A DNA stretch of 64,000 nucleotides from Tardibacter sp963781025. Lineage in GTDB: Bacteria; Pseudomonadota; Alphaproteobacteria; Sphingomonadales; Sphingomonadaceae. How positions within the stretch are numbered: the first letter of the stretch is position 1; each line of letters begins with the position of its first letter. The position numbers and the translations under genes are program-made. Below the pieces are notes generated by a model that had not been told where the DNA came from, searched no databases, and worked only from the letters and a program-made list of their open reading frames with translations. Shown in pieces: positions 8,708-18,002 of this stretch. The stretch is taken from contig CAWADU010000003.1 in assembly GCA_963781025.1 (NCBI GenBank), positions 620,001 to 684,000 of the forward strand, given 5' to 3'.

Positions 8708-10075
8708 TTACCGAGCTGCATAGACCTTTGGTATTTGGGTGTCTGAGCCTGACGAGCCCGCTTGCAAGAGCCGCACCCGCAGTCGGAGATAGGCGCCCAG
8801 ACCCGGATCGATCAGCGCATAAAGGGCAGGGTCGCTGGCCTCCATGCATTTGACGAGGTCAAGTTGCTCAAGCTGCTTCTGGAGATCCATCGGCACATTG
8901 AGGCCGTTTTCGGCCAGGGCTTCGCGGATATCGTTCAAGGTGAACCGGCTGTGGTTGACTTCGGAGGCGATGGCGGCCGCCAGCAACAAATCATCCTGCG
9001 CGGCGCTTCTGGGATGTTCCAGTCGGCGCTTGATCGCACTCGGCATCCGTTCGTGCCATTCCTGGACCACCCGGTTCGCGCCCCGGTTGATGCTGCCCAG
9101 CGTGATGTTCGTTTGCCGGTCGACGGTGGCGATGCTCGCGGCATAAAGGCAGATCAAGCGCGCGACATAGGGAGAACCGCCCGCATAGGTGGCGATGCGT
9201 TCCGCCGCGCCCTCGTCGAAGATCAGCCCGCTGGTTTCGCTGCCTATTCTCAGGATTTCCTCGACCTCGGACGTGGTCATGGCCGGGACTTCGATAGCCG
9301 CGATATTGCGGCGGATCGAAGGAATGTAGTCGATCAGCCCGTCAAGATCCTCCGCGACGCCGGCGATGATGATGTGAACCGCCGCCATGCGATCGGACAG
9401 GTTCTTGATCAGCTCGGCCGTTTGCCGCCGGAAATTGGCATCGTCGACCCGGTCGTACTCGTCGAGGATGATGAGAAGGCGAGTGCCCGTGACGCCGGTC
9501 AGGAGGTCGGACGCTTCGCGTGCGCTGACAGGGCCGCCCGGCAGCAGGCTTTCGAACGTCGAGCCTTTTTCGGCCGCGGATGAATTTGGTGGCGTATCCT
9601 TATGATATATAAGCGGAATACGGCTCAGGATGGAACGGAACATCGTGTCGAAACGCGTGTCCGCGCCGCAGCTGTCGTAAATCACAAGATAGCGCGCGGC
9701 GCGGGCGGTATCGGCCAGGATGTGCATCAGCGATGTCTTGCCAATTCCCCGTTCGCCAAAGACGACGGCGTGAGCGCCTTCGCCCTCCAGCGCGGAGATT
9801 ATCCGGGTCAGCGTGTCCTGCCGACCTGCGAAATAGCGCGAATCGGACACTGGCTGCGATGCGCCGAAGGCCATCCGCAGGCGTGACTGAATATCCCGCG
9901 ATTGGGTTGTATCGGTCGAGCGCGCGCCCTTGAAGCGCGGCATCGAAGGCGACGGAACTGGCTTGCTTGCCGTGGGCCTGGCCTTGTCCTGCGGCATTAC
10001 GAACCTGCGCTCGGCTTCCGGCGCGGCCTCGGTCTTGGCTCCGCGTTCTATCAATGACTTCAAACGGTCAAACAT
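8708..10075 (-). CDS. AAA+ ATPase of the exopolysaccharide locus, function unknown
   Basis: 455 residues. A poorly conserved, Pro/Lys-rich N-terminus (residues 1-75) precedes an Orc1/ExeA-like AAA+ module: Walker A GERGIGKTS at about residues 106-114, Walker B LLIILDEYDR at about 199-208, and a sensor-like GSPYVARLI further on. The C-terminal third looks like a small winged-helix region. No transmembrane segment is obvious. It is the first gene of the leftward unit with two glycosyltransferases and the polymerase, and is divergent from the outer-membrane barrel gene. ATPases of this type (ExeA, TniB, MoxR relatives) remodel protein complexes; a role in assembling the envelope export machine is inference only. 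Confidence 0.7.
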   Translation of the reverse strand: MFDRLKSLIERGAKTEAAPEAERRFVMPQDKARPTASKPVPSPSMPRFKGARSTDTTQSRDIQSRLRMAFGASQPVSDSRYFAGRQDTLTRIISALEGEGAHAVVFGERGIGKTSLMHILADTARAARYLVIYDSCGADTRFDTMFRSILSRIPLIYHKDTPPNSSAAEKGSTFESLLPGGPVSAREASDLLTGVTGTRLLIILDEYDRVDDANFRRQTAELIKNLSDRMAAVHIIIAGVAEDLDGLIDYIPSIRRNIAAIEVPAMTTSEVEEILRIGSETSGLIFDEGAAERIATYAGGSPYVARLICLYAASIATVDRQTNITLGSINRGANRVVQEWHERMPSAIKRRLEHPRSAAQDDLLLAAAIASEVNHSRFTLNDIREALAENGLNVPMDLQKQLEQLDLVKCMEASDPALYALIDPGLGAYLRLRVRLLQAGSSGSDTQIPKVYAAR

Positions 10076-10186
10076 TTTCCTGGTCCTGGCCCGATCCGAT
10101 CACGATGGCATAATGCTGCCTCAATCATGCGTCTAGGACGATAAGGTGTCCGAAAGGTTTCCAAGCCACAGAATGGTGCAAGAAAA

Positions 10187-10209
10187 CGTCAGACGTCATT
10201 GCGGTGACG
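10187..10209. promoter_or_regulatory. CGTCA repeat cluster in the divergent EPS promoter region
   Basis: Within the 201-bp spacer between the AAA+ ATPase and the outer-membrane barrel gene, CGTCA occurs at 10187-10191 and 10194-10198 (7 bp apart) and is followed by TGACG at 10205-10209, which makes a 5-bp inverted repeat with the second copy around TTGCGG. A TATAAC element at 10216-10221 could be a -10 box for the rightward genes. This is a plausible regulator site controlling both EPS transcription units. The regulator is unknown. Confidence 0.35.
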
Positions 10210-10276
10210 CTACACTATAACTAAAACCCCCCGCAACGACCGTATCGGATCAATTTGAGCTTTAGGGGAAAAGTCG

Positions 10277-11500
10277 ATGCGAACACGAACGGCACCGCTG
10301 GTTTCTGCTGGCCTTTTTATGGTGCTTTTTCAATCAACGTCCGCCTTTGCCCAGGCGGGCGAGACCGAGGTGGCCCGGGGATTAAGCGCCGAGGCAAACC
10401 TCAGGGCTTCGTATGAAGACAATGTTTTTCGGTCTGCCACCACCCTGACGGGGCGGACGAAGGCCGATTACCTGCTCTCGCCCTCGCTCAACGTCCGCTA
10501 CGACCTGCCGGTCGCGAGGCAGGGATTTTTCGTGCAGGGCTCGGCGGGGTACAATTTTTATGCCCGCAACGACAACTTCAATCGCGGCTGGTGGAGCGCG
10601 GACACCGGCGTGGACTGGAGGCTTGGTTCGCGTTGCTCGGGCCTCGTTCAGGCTGGCTATTCCAAGAGGCAGTCTGATTTTGGCGATCTGGGCATTGCGG
10701 TCGACAATCTTGAGAAGCGGCAACATTACAGCTTCGATGCATCCTGTGCCGGACCGGTTGGAATCGGCCTGGTCGCCGGCGTGGACTACAGCAAGACGGA
10801 CAACAGCTTTTTTGCCCGCAAGCAGGGAAATCTGCGCACGCTCACCTACAGCGGCGGTCTTCTGTACCGCTCAATCCTGATCGGCGACGTCACGCTGAGG
10901 GGGGTTCATGAGGACCGCGAATACCCCAACCGCTTCATCATGACGCCGCTTGGCCTGGAACGTGATGGGGTCAAGGTTGACCGGGTCGCGCTGGCGGTGA
11001 CGCGGCCGATCGGGGCCCGCTTGACCGGTTCGGCAAGCCTTTCATACATTTGGAGCAAGCCGGACGTCAGCATCTACGACAAGTTCAAGGGTGTGGGCTG
11101 GAGCGCGGAGCTTTCCTATCTCGTTGGGCCAAAGCTGATGGTGGGCATCTCCGCTTCCCGCGATGTGACCTCTTCGGCCGCGATCGACAGTTCCTATCAG
11201 GTGTCGCGCGACTATGGCGCCCACGCGACCTACAAGTTCGGAAGCAAGACGACGCTGACGGCCGGCGCATCGGATTCGAAGCGGATCTACAAGGGGCAAT
11301 TCGACAATTCGCTGCTGCCCTTTGTCCTGCCGCCTCGCGGAACGGAAAAAACCAGGCATTATTATGCCGAAGCGGGTTATACGCCAACCGAGCGTTGGGG
11401 CCTTTCGTTGCGGTATCAGCGCGATGAGCGCAATTCCGCCGGGACATTTTATGATTATAACGGCAACAGCGTGATATTGAACGCGACGCTCCGTTATTGA
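10277..11500 (+). CDS. Outer-membrane beta-barrel protein of the EPS locus (EpsL-like)
   Basis: 407 residues with a signal peptide (about 1-25, ending STSAFAQA). The mature part has alternating hydrophobic/polar strands typical of a large beta-barrel (VRYDLPVARQGFFVQGSAGY, GLSLRYQRDER) and ends in an aromatic residue, ATLRY, the usual outer-membrane insertion signal. Barrels in this position of exosortase-linked exopolysaccharide loci are called EpsL-like and are thought to form or assist the outer-membrane exit path, or anchor the polymer. It begins the rightward unit that continues with export protein, chain-length regulator, kinase-like protein and exosortase. Confidence 0.75.
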   Translation: MRTRTAPLVSAGLFMVLFQSTSAFAQAGETEVARGLSAEANLRASYEDNVFRSATTLTGRTKADYLLSPSLNVRYDLPVARQGFFVQGSAGYNFYARNDNFNRGWWSADTGVDWRLGSRCSGLVQAGYSKRQSDFGDLGIAVDNLEKRQHYSFDASCAGPVGIGLVAGVDYSKTDNSFFARKQGNLRTLTYSGGLLYRSILIGDVTLRGVHEDREYPNRFIMTPLGLERDGVKVDRVALAVTRPIGARLTGSASLSYIWSKPDVSIYDKFKGVGWSAELSYLVGPKLMVGISASRDVTSSAAIDSSYQVSRDYGAHATYKFGSKTTLTAGASDSKRIYKGQFDNSLLPFVLPPRGTEKTRHYYAEAGYTPTERWGLSLRYQRDERNSAGTFYDYNGNSVILNATLRY

Positions 11501-11571
11501 ATTTCAGGACCCAGTAATATTGCATGATTTATGAAGGAGCGAGGGTTTTGCACGTCCGGGAAGGGAGCCTA

Positions 11572-12456
11572 ATGAAGAGAGCGGTTTTAGGGCTGATTTT
11601 CGGCCTTTCGCTATGGTCCTCTGCGGTCAGTGCGCAAAATGCGCCACCTCCTCCGCCGATGCCCATGCCGATGCCTCAGGCAACCGCACCGCGTAGCGGG
11701 AGTTCCGGCGCGGCGCAGCAGGGGGCCAATGCCGCGCCCTCCAGCATCATCGGCGTGGCGTCATCCACCTATGTTCTCGGCCCCGACGACGTGATCGAGG
11801 TGTCGGTGCTTGGCCGTCCCGAGATGACGCAGCAGACGCGGATCAAGCCGGACGGCACTATTGTGGTGCCGCTGCTTGGTTCGGTGCAGGCGAAAGGTCA
11901 TACAATTCTGACGCTTGCGGATGAAATCGCCACGAAGATGGAAAAGGCGGGCCTGCTCCGCAAGCCCATCATAAATGTCGAGGTCGTCCAGATGGTGAGC
12001 CAGACAGCGACCGTGCTCGGCAAAGTGACTGCCCCCGGAGTCGTCCCGCTCGACCGGGCGATGACGGTGTCGCGCGTGCTCGGTCGTGTCGGTGGTGCGC
12101 TGCCAACAGGAGCGGGCTACGTCGTCATTCAGCACAAGGACGGCACCCGGGCGCAGGTGACCATAGACAATCTCATCAAAGGCGGAGCGTTCGATCCCGT
12201 CGTTCAGGGGGGAGATACGCTGTTTGTCCCTGACGCAGAAATTTTCTATATATATGGTCAGATCAATTCGCCGGGCGCGCAGCCATTGAGGGCGAACATG
12301 ACGGTACGGCAGGCGATTGCTCAGGCCGGCGGTCCGACCGCATTGGGCAGTGACAAACGCGTGCGCGTTAACCGTGGTGGTAAGGAATTTAAGGCAAAGC
12401 TCAACGACGTCATTCAGAAGGATGATGTGGTCGTCGTGAAGGAGCGGATATTCTGA
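11572..12456 (+). CDS. Wza-type polysaccharide export outer-membrane protein
   Basis: 294 residues from ATG 11572, preferred over an in-frame ATG at 11524 because AAGGGAG sits at 11561-11567 and the product then begins with a proper signal peptide (MKRAVLGLIFGLSLWSSAVSA). A Pro/Met-rich stretch follows, then the polysaccharide-export domain (YVLGPDDVIEVSVLGRPE, IKPDGTIVVPLLGSVQA) and SLBB repeats (VTAPGVVPLDRAMTVSRVLG; INSPGAQPLRANMTVRQAI). It would form the periplasm-spanning and outer-membrane export channel together with the Wzz-like protein encoded next. No lipobox Cys is seen, unlike classical Wza, so membrane anchoring may differ. Confidence 0.85.
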   Translation: MKRAVLGLIFGLSLWSSAVSAQNAPPPPPMPMPMPQATAPRSGSSGAAQQGANAAPSSIIGVASSTYVLGPDDVIEVSVLGRPEMTQQTRIKPDGTIVVPLLGSVQAKGHTILTLADEIATKMEKAGLLRKPIINVEVVQMVSQTATVLGKVTAPGVVPLDRAMTVSRVLGRVGGALPTGAGYVVIQHKDGTRAQVTIDNLIKGGAFDPVVQGGDTLFVPDAEIFYIYGQINSPGAQPLRANMTVRQAIAQAGGPTALGSDKRVRVNRGGKEFKAKLNDVIQKDDVVVVKERIF

Positions 12457-12496
12457 CCGATCGGCACGTCACATTGGCTAGCAAGGCAAACGCGTC

Positions 12497-13903
12497 ATGA
12501 GTTTGGTTCAGTTTTTACGAATTTTGATGGCGCGGCGCTGGATCATTTTGGGCGCGCTCGCGGTCTGCTTCGTGACCACGGGCATCGTCAGCCTGTTCAT
12601 CCCGCAATATTATGAAGGCAAGGCGCGTGTGGAATTGAACGTCGCCAAGCCGGACCCTGTAACCGGCGAGGCCATGTCTCCCAATTTCATGCGGGCCTTC
12701 ACGCTGACACAGCGAGAGCTCATCCGTGACGAACGAACGCTGGGCGAGGTCGCGGACAAGCTCGGCTGGACGGAAAACCCGGCCTATGCCGAGGCTTATC
12801 AGGCCGAGACGGGCGGGAGCGGCGTCAGCTATCGCAGCTGGCTTGCACAGTTGCTCGCGAAAAATACGGACGCCAAGCTGCTTGAAGGCAGCAATATTCT
12901 GGAGATCGTCTATCTCGGCACCAGCCCTGACGAGGCGCGCCTCGTCGCCGGGTTGATCCGGGACACCTATCTGGAAACCAGCCTCAACTTCCGCAAGAAC
13001 GAAGCGCGCCGCAATGCCGACTGGTATCAGTCGCAGCTTGATCTGGCCCAACGGGCGCTTGGGGCCGCGGAAGCTTCCAAGACCAAATTCTCGCAAGCGA
13101 ACGGTATCGTGGCCGAGGATAGCGGGCCCGCCCTCGACCAGCAGCAACTTGGTTCGACGATGGCAGGCGCATCGAGCGCACGGGCCAGCGTCGCCCAGGC
13201 AGGCATGGCGGCCGTTTCGACGGCAACTGCGGGCGAGAGCATTCGCGCCCAGATCGCCGACGTCGATCAGCAAATTGGGACCGCCGCTCAGCAGCTTGGA
13301 CCGAATCACCCTGCGATGATTGCGCTGAAAGGGCAGCGTCGGGCGCTCGAACAGCAATTGGCCCAGGCGAGGGCTGCTGCTGCCGAGTTGGCGCGAATGG
13401 CAATTTCGGCGGCATCAGGCGGCGCTTCCCAGATGGAAAAGGCGCTTGAGGCACAGAAAAAGCGCTTCCTTGCTTCCGGTGACAAATATGACCAGCTGGC
13501 CCAGTTGCAGCGCGAAGTCGTCCAGCGCCGGGCGCAGTACGACAAGCTGGCTGAACGCACGACGCAGCTTCGTCTCGAATCGAACACCACCGATGCAGGC
13601 ATCCACCTGATCGGCGAAGCGGTTGCGTCCAATGCCCCTGCGGGTCTGCCGATCCCGCTTGTCCTTGTGATGGGCGCGGCATTTGGTGCGGTGGTCGGTC
13701 TGGTGGGAGCATTGCTCATCGAGCTTCTTGCTCGTCGGGTTCGCGGCATGGAGGATCTGGAAGCCGTTATTCATGCGCCGGTGCTTGCGATCGTCTCGAA
13801 TGAGCAGCCACGCGGTGGCTGGCTGCGCAAGCTTCTCCATCCCCGCGAACCGGAGGGGCCTGCTTCCTTTGATGAACTTGCCCATGCGGAGGCTGCAGAA
13901 TGA
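12497..13903 (+). CDS. Wzz/GumC-family polysaccharide chain-length and export protein
   Basis: 468 residues. One transmembrane helix near residues 16-36, a long periplasmic region rich in predicted coiled coil (residues about 160-370, with Gln/Ala-rich helices such as QLDLAQRALGAAEASKTK), and a second transmembrane helix near 382-405 (PIPLVLVMGAAFGAVVGLVG). This is the polysaccharide co-polymerase architecture that sets chain length and links the polymerase to the export channel. The cytoplasmic tail is about 60 residues. The stop overlaps the start of the kinase-like gene (ATGA at 13900), so co-polymerase and ATPase are coupled, as expected for partners. Confidence 0.87.
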   Translation: MSLVQFLRILMARRWIILGALAVCFVTTGIVSLFIPQYYEGKARVELNVAKPDPVTGEAMSPNFMRAFTLTQRELIRDERTLGEVADKLGWTENPAYAEAYQAETGGSGVSYRSWLAQLLAKNTDAKLLEGSNILEIVYLGTSPDEARLVAGLIRDTYLETSLNFRKNEARRNADWYQSQLDLAQRALGAAEASKTKFSQANGIVAEDSGPALDQQQLGSTMAGASSARASVAQAGMAAVSTATAGESIRAQIADVDQQIGTAAQQLGPNHPAMIALKGQRRALEQQLAQARAAAAELARMAISAASGGASQMEKALEAQKKRFLASGDKYDQLAQLQREVVQRRAQYDKLAERTTQLRLESNTTDAGIHLIGEAVASNAPAGLPIPLVLVMGAAFGAVVGLVGALLIELLARRVRGMEDLEAVIHAPVLAIVSNEQPRGGWLRKLLHPREPEGPASFDELAHAEAAE

Positions 13904-14616
13904 CTGCTGAGACGACCATCTTCCCTCCCGCGCAGTCGGCAGCGAGGTCAACCGGAGCGTCGTCGGCGGCCATCCGGGCCGGGCTCGATGTCGATGCCAA
14001 CATCAGCCTGTTGACGGAGCCGCAGAGCCTGGCGGCCGAGGCTATCCGTTCGCTGCGCACACAGATCGTTGCGCGTCATGTCGATGCTGGGCGGCGCGCG
14101 CTGGCGATGGTCGCGCCCACCGGCGAGGTGGGCCTGACGACGCTTACGATCAACCTCGCGATCGCGCTCGCCCAAACGGGAATTAGGACGCTTCTGGTCG
14201 ATGCGGATCTCAGAAAGCCGTCTGTAACAGCGGCACTCGGCATTGCAAGCAACCCAGGTCTTGTCGGCATATTGGGCGGAAGCGTCGCCGACGTCGAAGA
14301 CGTGATCATTCGCGACGTCATCGCCAATCTTTCGATCCTGCCGGCCGGAGCGACGGCTGACAAGCCGCACGAACTGCTGGCAAGCGGGCGTTTCCGGCAG
14401 GTGGTTCGCGAGACGATGCGTGAGTATGACCTGACGCTTTACGACACGTCGCCTGCCAATCAGAGCCCGGACGCCATCGCGGTGGCAAATGCGGCTGGCT
14501 ATGCGATCATTATGGGCCGGCGTGATCATAGCTACACCAACGACGTTCATACGTTGACCGGACAATTGAACGATGCCGGCAGCGTCGTTATCGGTTCCGT
14601 CTTGAATGTCTTCTGA
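13900..14616 (+). CDS. CpsD/CapB-like tyrosine-kinase family ATPase with degenerate P-loop
   Basis: 238 residues, matching the cytoplasmic BY-kinase module paired with Wzz-type proteins. Features of the family are the SLAAEAIRSLRTQI helix (about residues 45-58), a Walker A' strand TLLVDADLRKP (about 97-107) and a Walker B-like TLYDTSPA. The P-loop, however, reads APTGEVGLTT (about 72-81) where active BY-kinases have GEGKST/GEGKTT: the invariant lysine is replaced by leucine. There is also no tyrosine-rich C-terminal tail; the protein ends VVIGSVLNVF. It may therefore be a non-catalytic partner or use another autophosphorylation mode. There is no frameshift at the P-loop; the reading frame is continuous. 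Confidence 0.8.
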   Translation: MTAETTIFPPAQSAARSTGASSAAIRAGLDVDANISLLTEPQSLAAEAIRSLRTQIVARHVDAGRRALAMVAPTGEVGLTTLTINLAIALAQTGIRTLLVDADLRKPSVTAALGIASNPGLVGILGGSVADVEDVIIRDVIANLSILPAGATADKPHELLASGRFRQVVRETMREYDLTLYDTSPANQSPDAIAVANAAGYAIIMGRRDHSYTNDVHTLTGQLNDAGSVVIGSVLNVF

Positions 14617-15493
14617 CCTAGCCGCCAGGAGGAACCGGCCCAATACCCTGACCGACGGAACGACGCGGCATTGGCCGTTGTTCCTGGGCCTGGCCGCGCT
14701 CTGCATCCCGGTGCTTGCCCAGCTGGGTGAACAGGCGTGGACGTTGGAAACCGGCGTCCACGGACCGCTGATATTGGCGACATGGATATGGTTGCTTTAT
14801 CGTGGTTATGACGAAAATCGTGCATCGGTCGCACCCGGCAAGCTGAGCGTCGCGCTCGCCGTTATCGTTCCGGCCCTCCTGCTGTTCATTGCGACCTGGG
14901 CGTTCGATTTCATCAGCCTGTTTGTCGCCGCCACCATCGTGGTCCTGATCGCGGTGATCTATCTTCAGATCGGCGGCGTTGCGGCGCGGACGATGTGGTT
15001 TCCTCTTGCCTATGGCCTGTTTCTCATTCCGCCGCCCGGTTATGCCGTGGATGTGGTGACGCTGCCGATCAAGACCGCGATCTCCAATGGGGTGACCGAG
15101 TTTCTCGCGGGGGTAGGTTATCCGGTCGTCCGATCGGGCGTTTCGATTTATATTTCCCAATATCAGTTGCTTGTCGAAGATGCCTGCTCCGGGCTGCAAT
15201 CGCTGTTCAGCCTGATGGCGCTGGGTCTTTTTTATGTTTACCTGATGCACAAGTCGGCATGGCGCTACGCCCTGGTTTTAGCCCTGTTCATCATTCCCGC
15301 AGCAATTTTCGCGAATTTCGTCCGGGTGATGGCGATTATTCTTATCACTTATTATTTCGGTGACGAACTGGCCCAAGGCATACTGCACGTCAGCACTGGC
15401 ATGTTGTTGTTCATCGTGACGCTGCTCTCGGTCTTTCTGCTGGACCGGTTGCTCACGCCGTTGCGGTTGCGTCTTGCCGGGGCTGTGGAATGA
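14606..15493 (+). CDS. Exosortase (membrane transpeptidase-like), probably the V type
   Basis: 295 residues with about eight transmembrane segments. The catalytic residues of the exosortase/archaeosortase family are visible: Cys194 in EDACSGLQSL, Arg240 in ANFVRVMAI and His261 in ILHVSTGM. Exosortases recognise a C-terminal tripartite signal (PEP-CTERM or variants) on secreted proteins and cleave or transfer them at the inner membrane, usually in bacteria that make exopolysaccharide. The gene overlaps the kinase-like gene by 11 bases and the EpsI gene by 4 (ATGA). From memory of sphingomonad loci I favour the V subtype over XrtA, but subtype was not tested. No obvious substrate with a sorting tail is encoded in the window. 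Confidence 0.88.
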   Translation: MSSDLAARRNRPNTLTDGTTRHWPLFLGLAALCIPVLAQLGEQAWTLETGVHGPLILATWIWLLYRGYDENRASVAPGKLSVALAVIVPALLLFIATWAFDFISLFVAATIVVLIAVIYLQIGGVAARTMWFPLAYGLFLIPPPGYAVDVVTLPIKTAISNGVTEFLAGVGYPVVRSGVSIYISQYQLLVEDACSGLQSLFSLMALGLFYVYLMHKSAWRYALVLALFIIPAAIFANFVRVMAIILITYYFGDELAQGILHVSTGMLLFIVTLLSVFLLDRLLTPLRLRLAGAVE

Positions 15494-16176
15494 CTTCCCG
15501 CCGGGATTTCATCGTTGGCGGGTTGTGCGCCGCTGGAATGGGGATGGCAGCCGCGGCCGTGCCTCGCAAGATCATGGCATCGCGTCGCCGGATAAATCTG
15601 GAAAAGTCCATTCCTGGACGCATAGGCCCTTGGGAACGGGTCGAGGCGGCGGGCAATGTTTTGCCGCGGAACGAAAACTCACTGTCGACGCAGCTCTATT
15701 CCCAAATGGTAAGCCGTGTTTATTCGGCGCCCGGTCGCGATACCGTGATGCTGGTGATCGCCTATGGCGACAGCCAGTCGGACACACTTCAACTTCATCG
15801 GCCCGAAGTGTGCTACGAAGCCGCGGGCTTCAGGATAACGCGATCGAATCCGGTCGCATTTGACGCTCATTTGAAGGGCAGCGTCACCGGACGCTATCTC
15901 ATGGCCGAGGCTGCGTACCGGAAGGAAGCGATTCTCTATTGGACGCGCATCGGCGATGCGCTGCCGACTGATCGGTTCGCGCAGCAGTTGGCCAAGTTGA
16001 GCGCGGGTCTTGAAGGCATCGTGCCGGACGGCACCCTTGCACGGCTGTCGGTCCTGGTAGAGGGCGATCAGGCCATGCCTGAAGTCGCTGCCCGAATTTG
16101 CGGCTCATATGCTGAACGAGGTTTCCGAACCCGTGCGGCAGGCGCTTGTCGGCGCGAGAATAGGCTGAAGTCGTGA
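15490..16176 (+). CDS. epsI: EpsI-family exosortase-associated protein, C-terminus frameshifted
   Basis: 228 residues as read. It has a Tat-like or uncleaved N-terminal signal (MTSRRDFIVGGLCAAGMG) and the EpsI fold with family motifs YGDSQSDTLQLHRPEVCYEAAGF (around residues 95-117; the conserved HRPEVCY). EpsI proteins are encoded beside, or fused to, exosortases and accompany protein sorting; their exact activity is unknown. The last 24 or so codons as read (ICGSYAERGFRTRAAG) do not resemble the family. Ignoring one extra A at 16095/16096 gives FAAHMLNEVSEPVRQALVG and a stop at 16166-16168 (225 residues), a normal amphipathic EpsI tail. The start overlaps the exosortase stop. Confidence 0.82.
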   Translation: MTSRRDFIVGGLCAAGMGMAAAAVPRKIMASRRRINLEKSIPGRIGPWERVEAAGNVLPRNENSLSTQLYSQMVSRVYSAPGRDTVMLVIAYGDSQSDTLQLHRPEVCYEAAGFRITRSNPVAFDAHLKGSVTGRYLMAEAAYRKEAILYWTRIGDALPTDRFAQQLAKLSAGLEGIVPDGTLARLSVLVEGDQAMPEVAARICGSYAERGFRTRAAGACRRENRLKS

Positions 16177-16293
16177 CTATCGAAGAATTCCGATTGGGGT
16201 TGCGCGCGTCCGCGCACCGCTTACGCTTGGTCAATGGCGGCCAGCCACATCCGGATAATAACAGCAGGCAAGAAAAGGGCGGGTTTCAGTAGT

Positions 16294-16542
16294 ATGGAAA
16301 CCATTTATGATTGGGTGACGGTTGCCATTTTTGCGGGCCTTGTCGTTCTGTTCCTGGAGCGCTCGCGGTCCGGTGACGAAAATGATCCGATCTATAATTA
16401 CCTGATCGCGGCGGCAGGATGCGCCCTGGGCAACTATCTGGGCAACGAGGGCTTTGCCATTTTGGCGTGGCTGGTCATTGCCTCCACCATCGGCTTCATC
16501 TTCTATATACTGAAGCCGCTCAACATCGGTTCGGGCGATTGA
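16294..16542 (+). CDS. Small membrane protein, candidate exosortase-system accessory protein
   Basis: 82 residues from ATG 16294; an in-frame ATG at 16234 lies in poorer context and would add a non-membrane, basic extension. Two or three hydrophobic segments (VTVAIFAGLVVLFL, YLIAAAGCALGNYLG, AILAWLVIASTIGFIFYIL) make nearly the whole protein membrane embedded; there is a conserved-looking acidic linker RSGDENDP. It is the last gene of the rightward EPS/exosortase unit. I recall a small accessory protein attached to V-type exosortases in sphingomonads and this would fit by size and place, but I could not check it. Confidence 0.6.
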   Translation: METIYDWVTVAIFAGLVVLFLERSRSGDENDPIYNYLIAAAGCALGNYLGNEGFAILAWLVIASTIGFIFYILKPLNIGSGD

Positions 16543-16691
16543 AATTGCCGTCGCCAGCTGTTCGTTAGCAGCATCAGGGCGCTGCAAAGCGAAAAGAGTC
16601 TTTTCATGTGCGCTGCGGAATGGCAAGCGCGTCGCATCGGATAATGGATCGGCGCGGCTTCGCGCCATGCCGTAGGGAGAAAACTGGCGTC

Positions 16692-17895
<1,204 letters not shown>

Positions 17896-17904
17896 TACAG
17901 GCTG

Positions 17905-17933
17905 CGGCGGTGGGAAGGGCCTTCCCGCCGCCG
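17905..17933 (+). terminator. Hairpin after sucC, probable terminator
   Basis: CGGCGGTGGGAAGG at 17905-17918 pairs with CCTTCCCGCCGCCG at 17920-17933 with only one wobble, starting 10 bases after the sucC stop. The run of T that usually follows is absent, so it may be a Rho-assisted terminator or a 3'-end stabilising hairpin. Confidence 0.6.
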
Positions 17934-18002
17934 CCTTGTACTGGCAGGCTTGGTTTCGCCTCCCTATCTCTATCTCCGCATCTTTCGGAGGAATCGCCAG
18001 CA

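Noticed and set aside
8708..10075. AAA+ ATPase read as TniB-type transposition helper
   Set aside because: No transposase, terminal inverted repeats or target duplications lie around it; its neighbours are polysaccharide genes.
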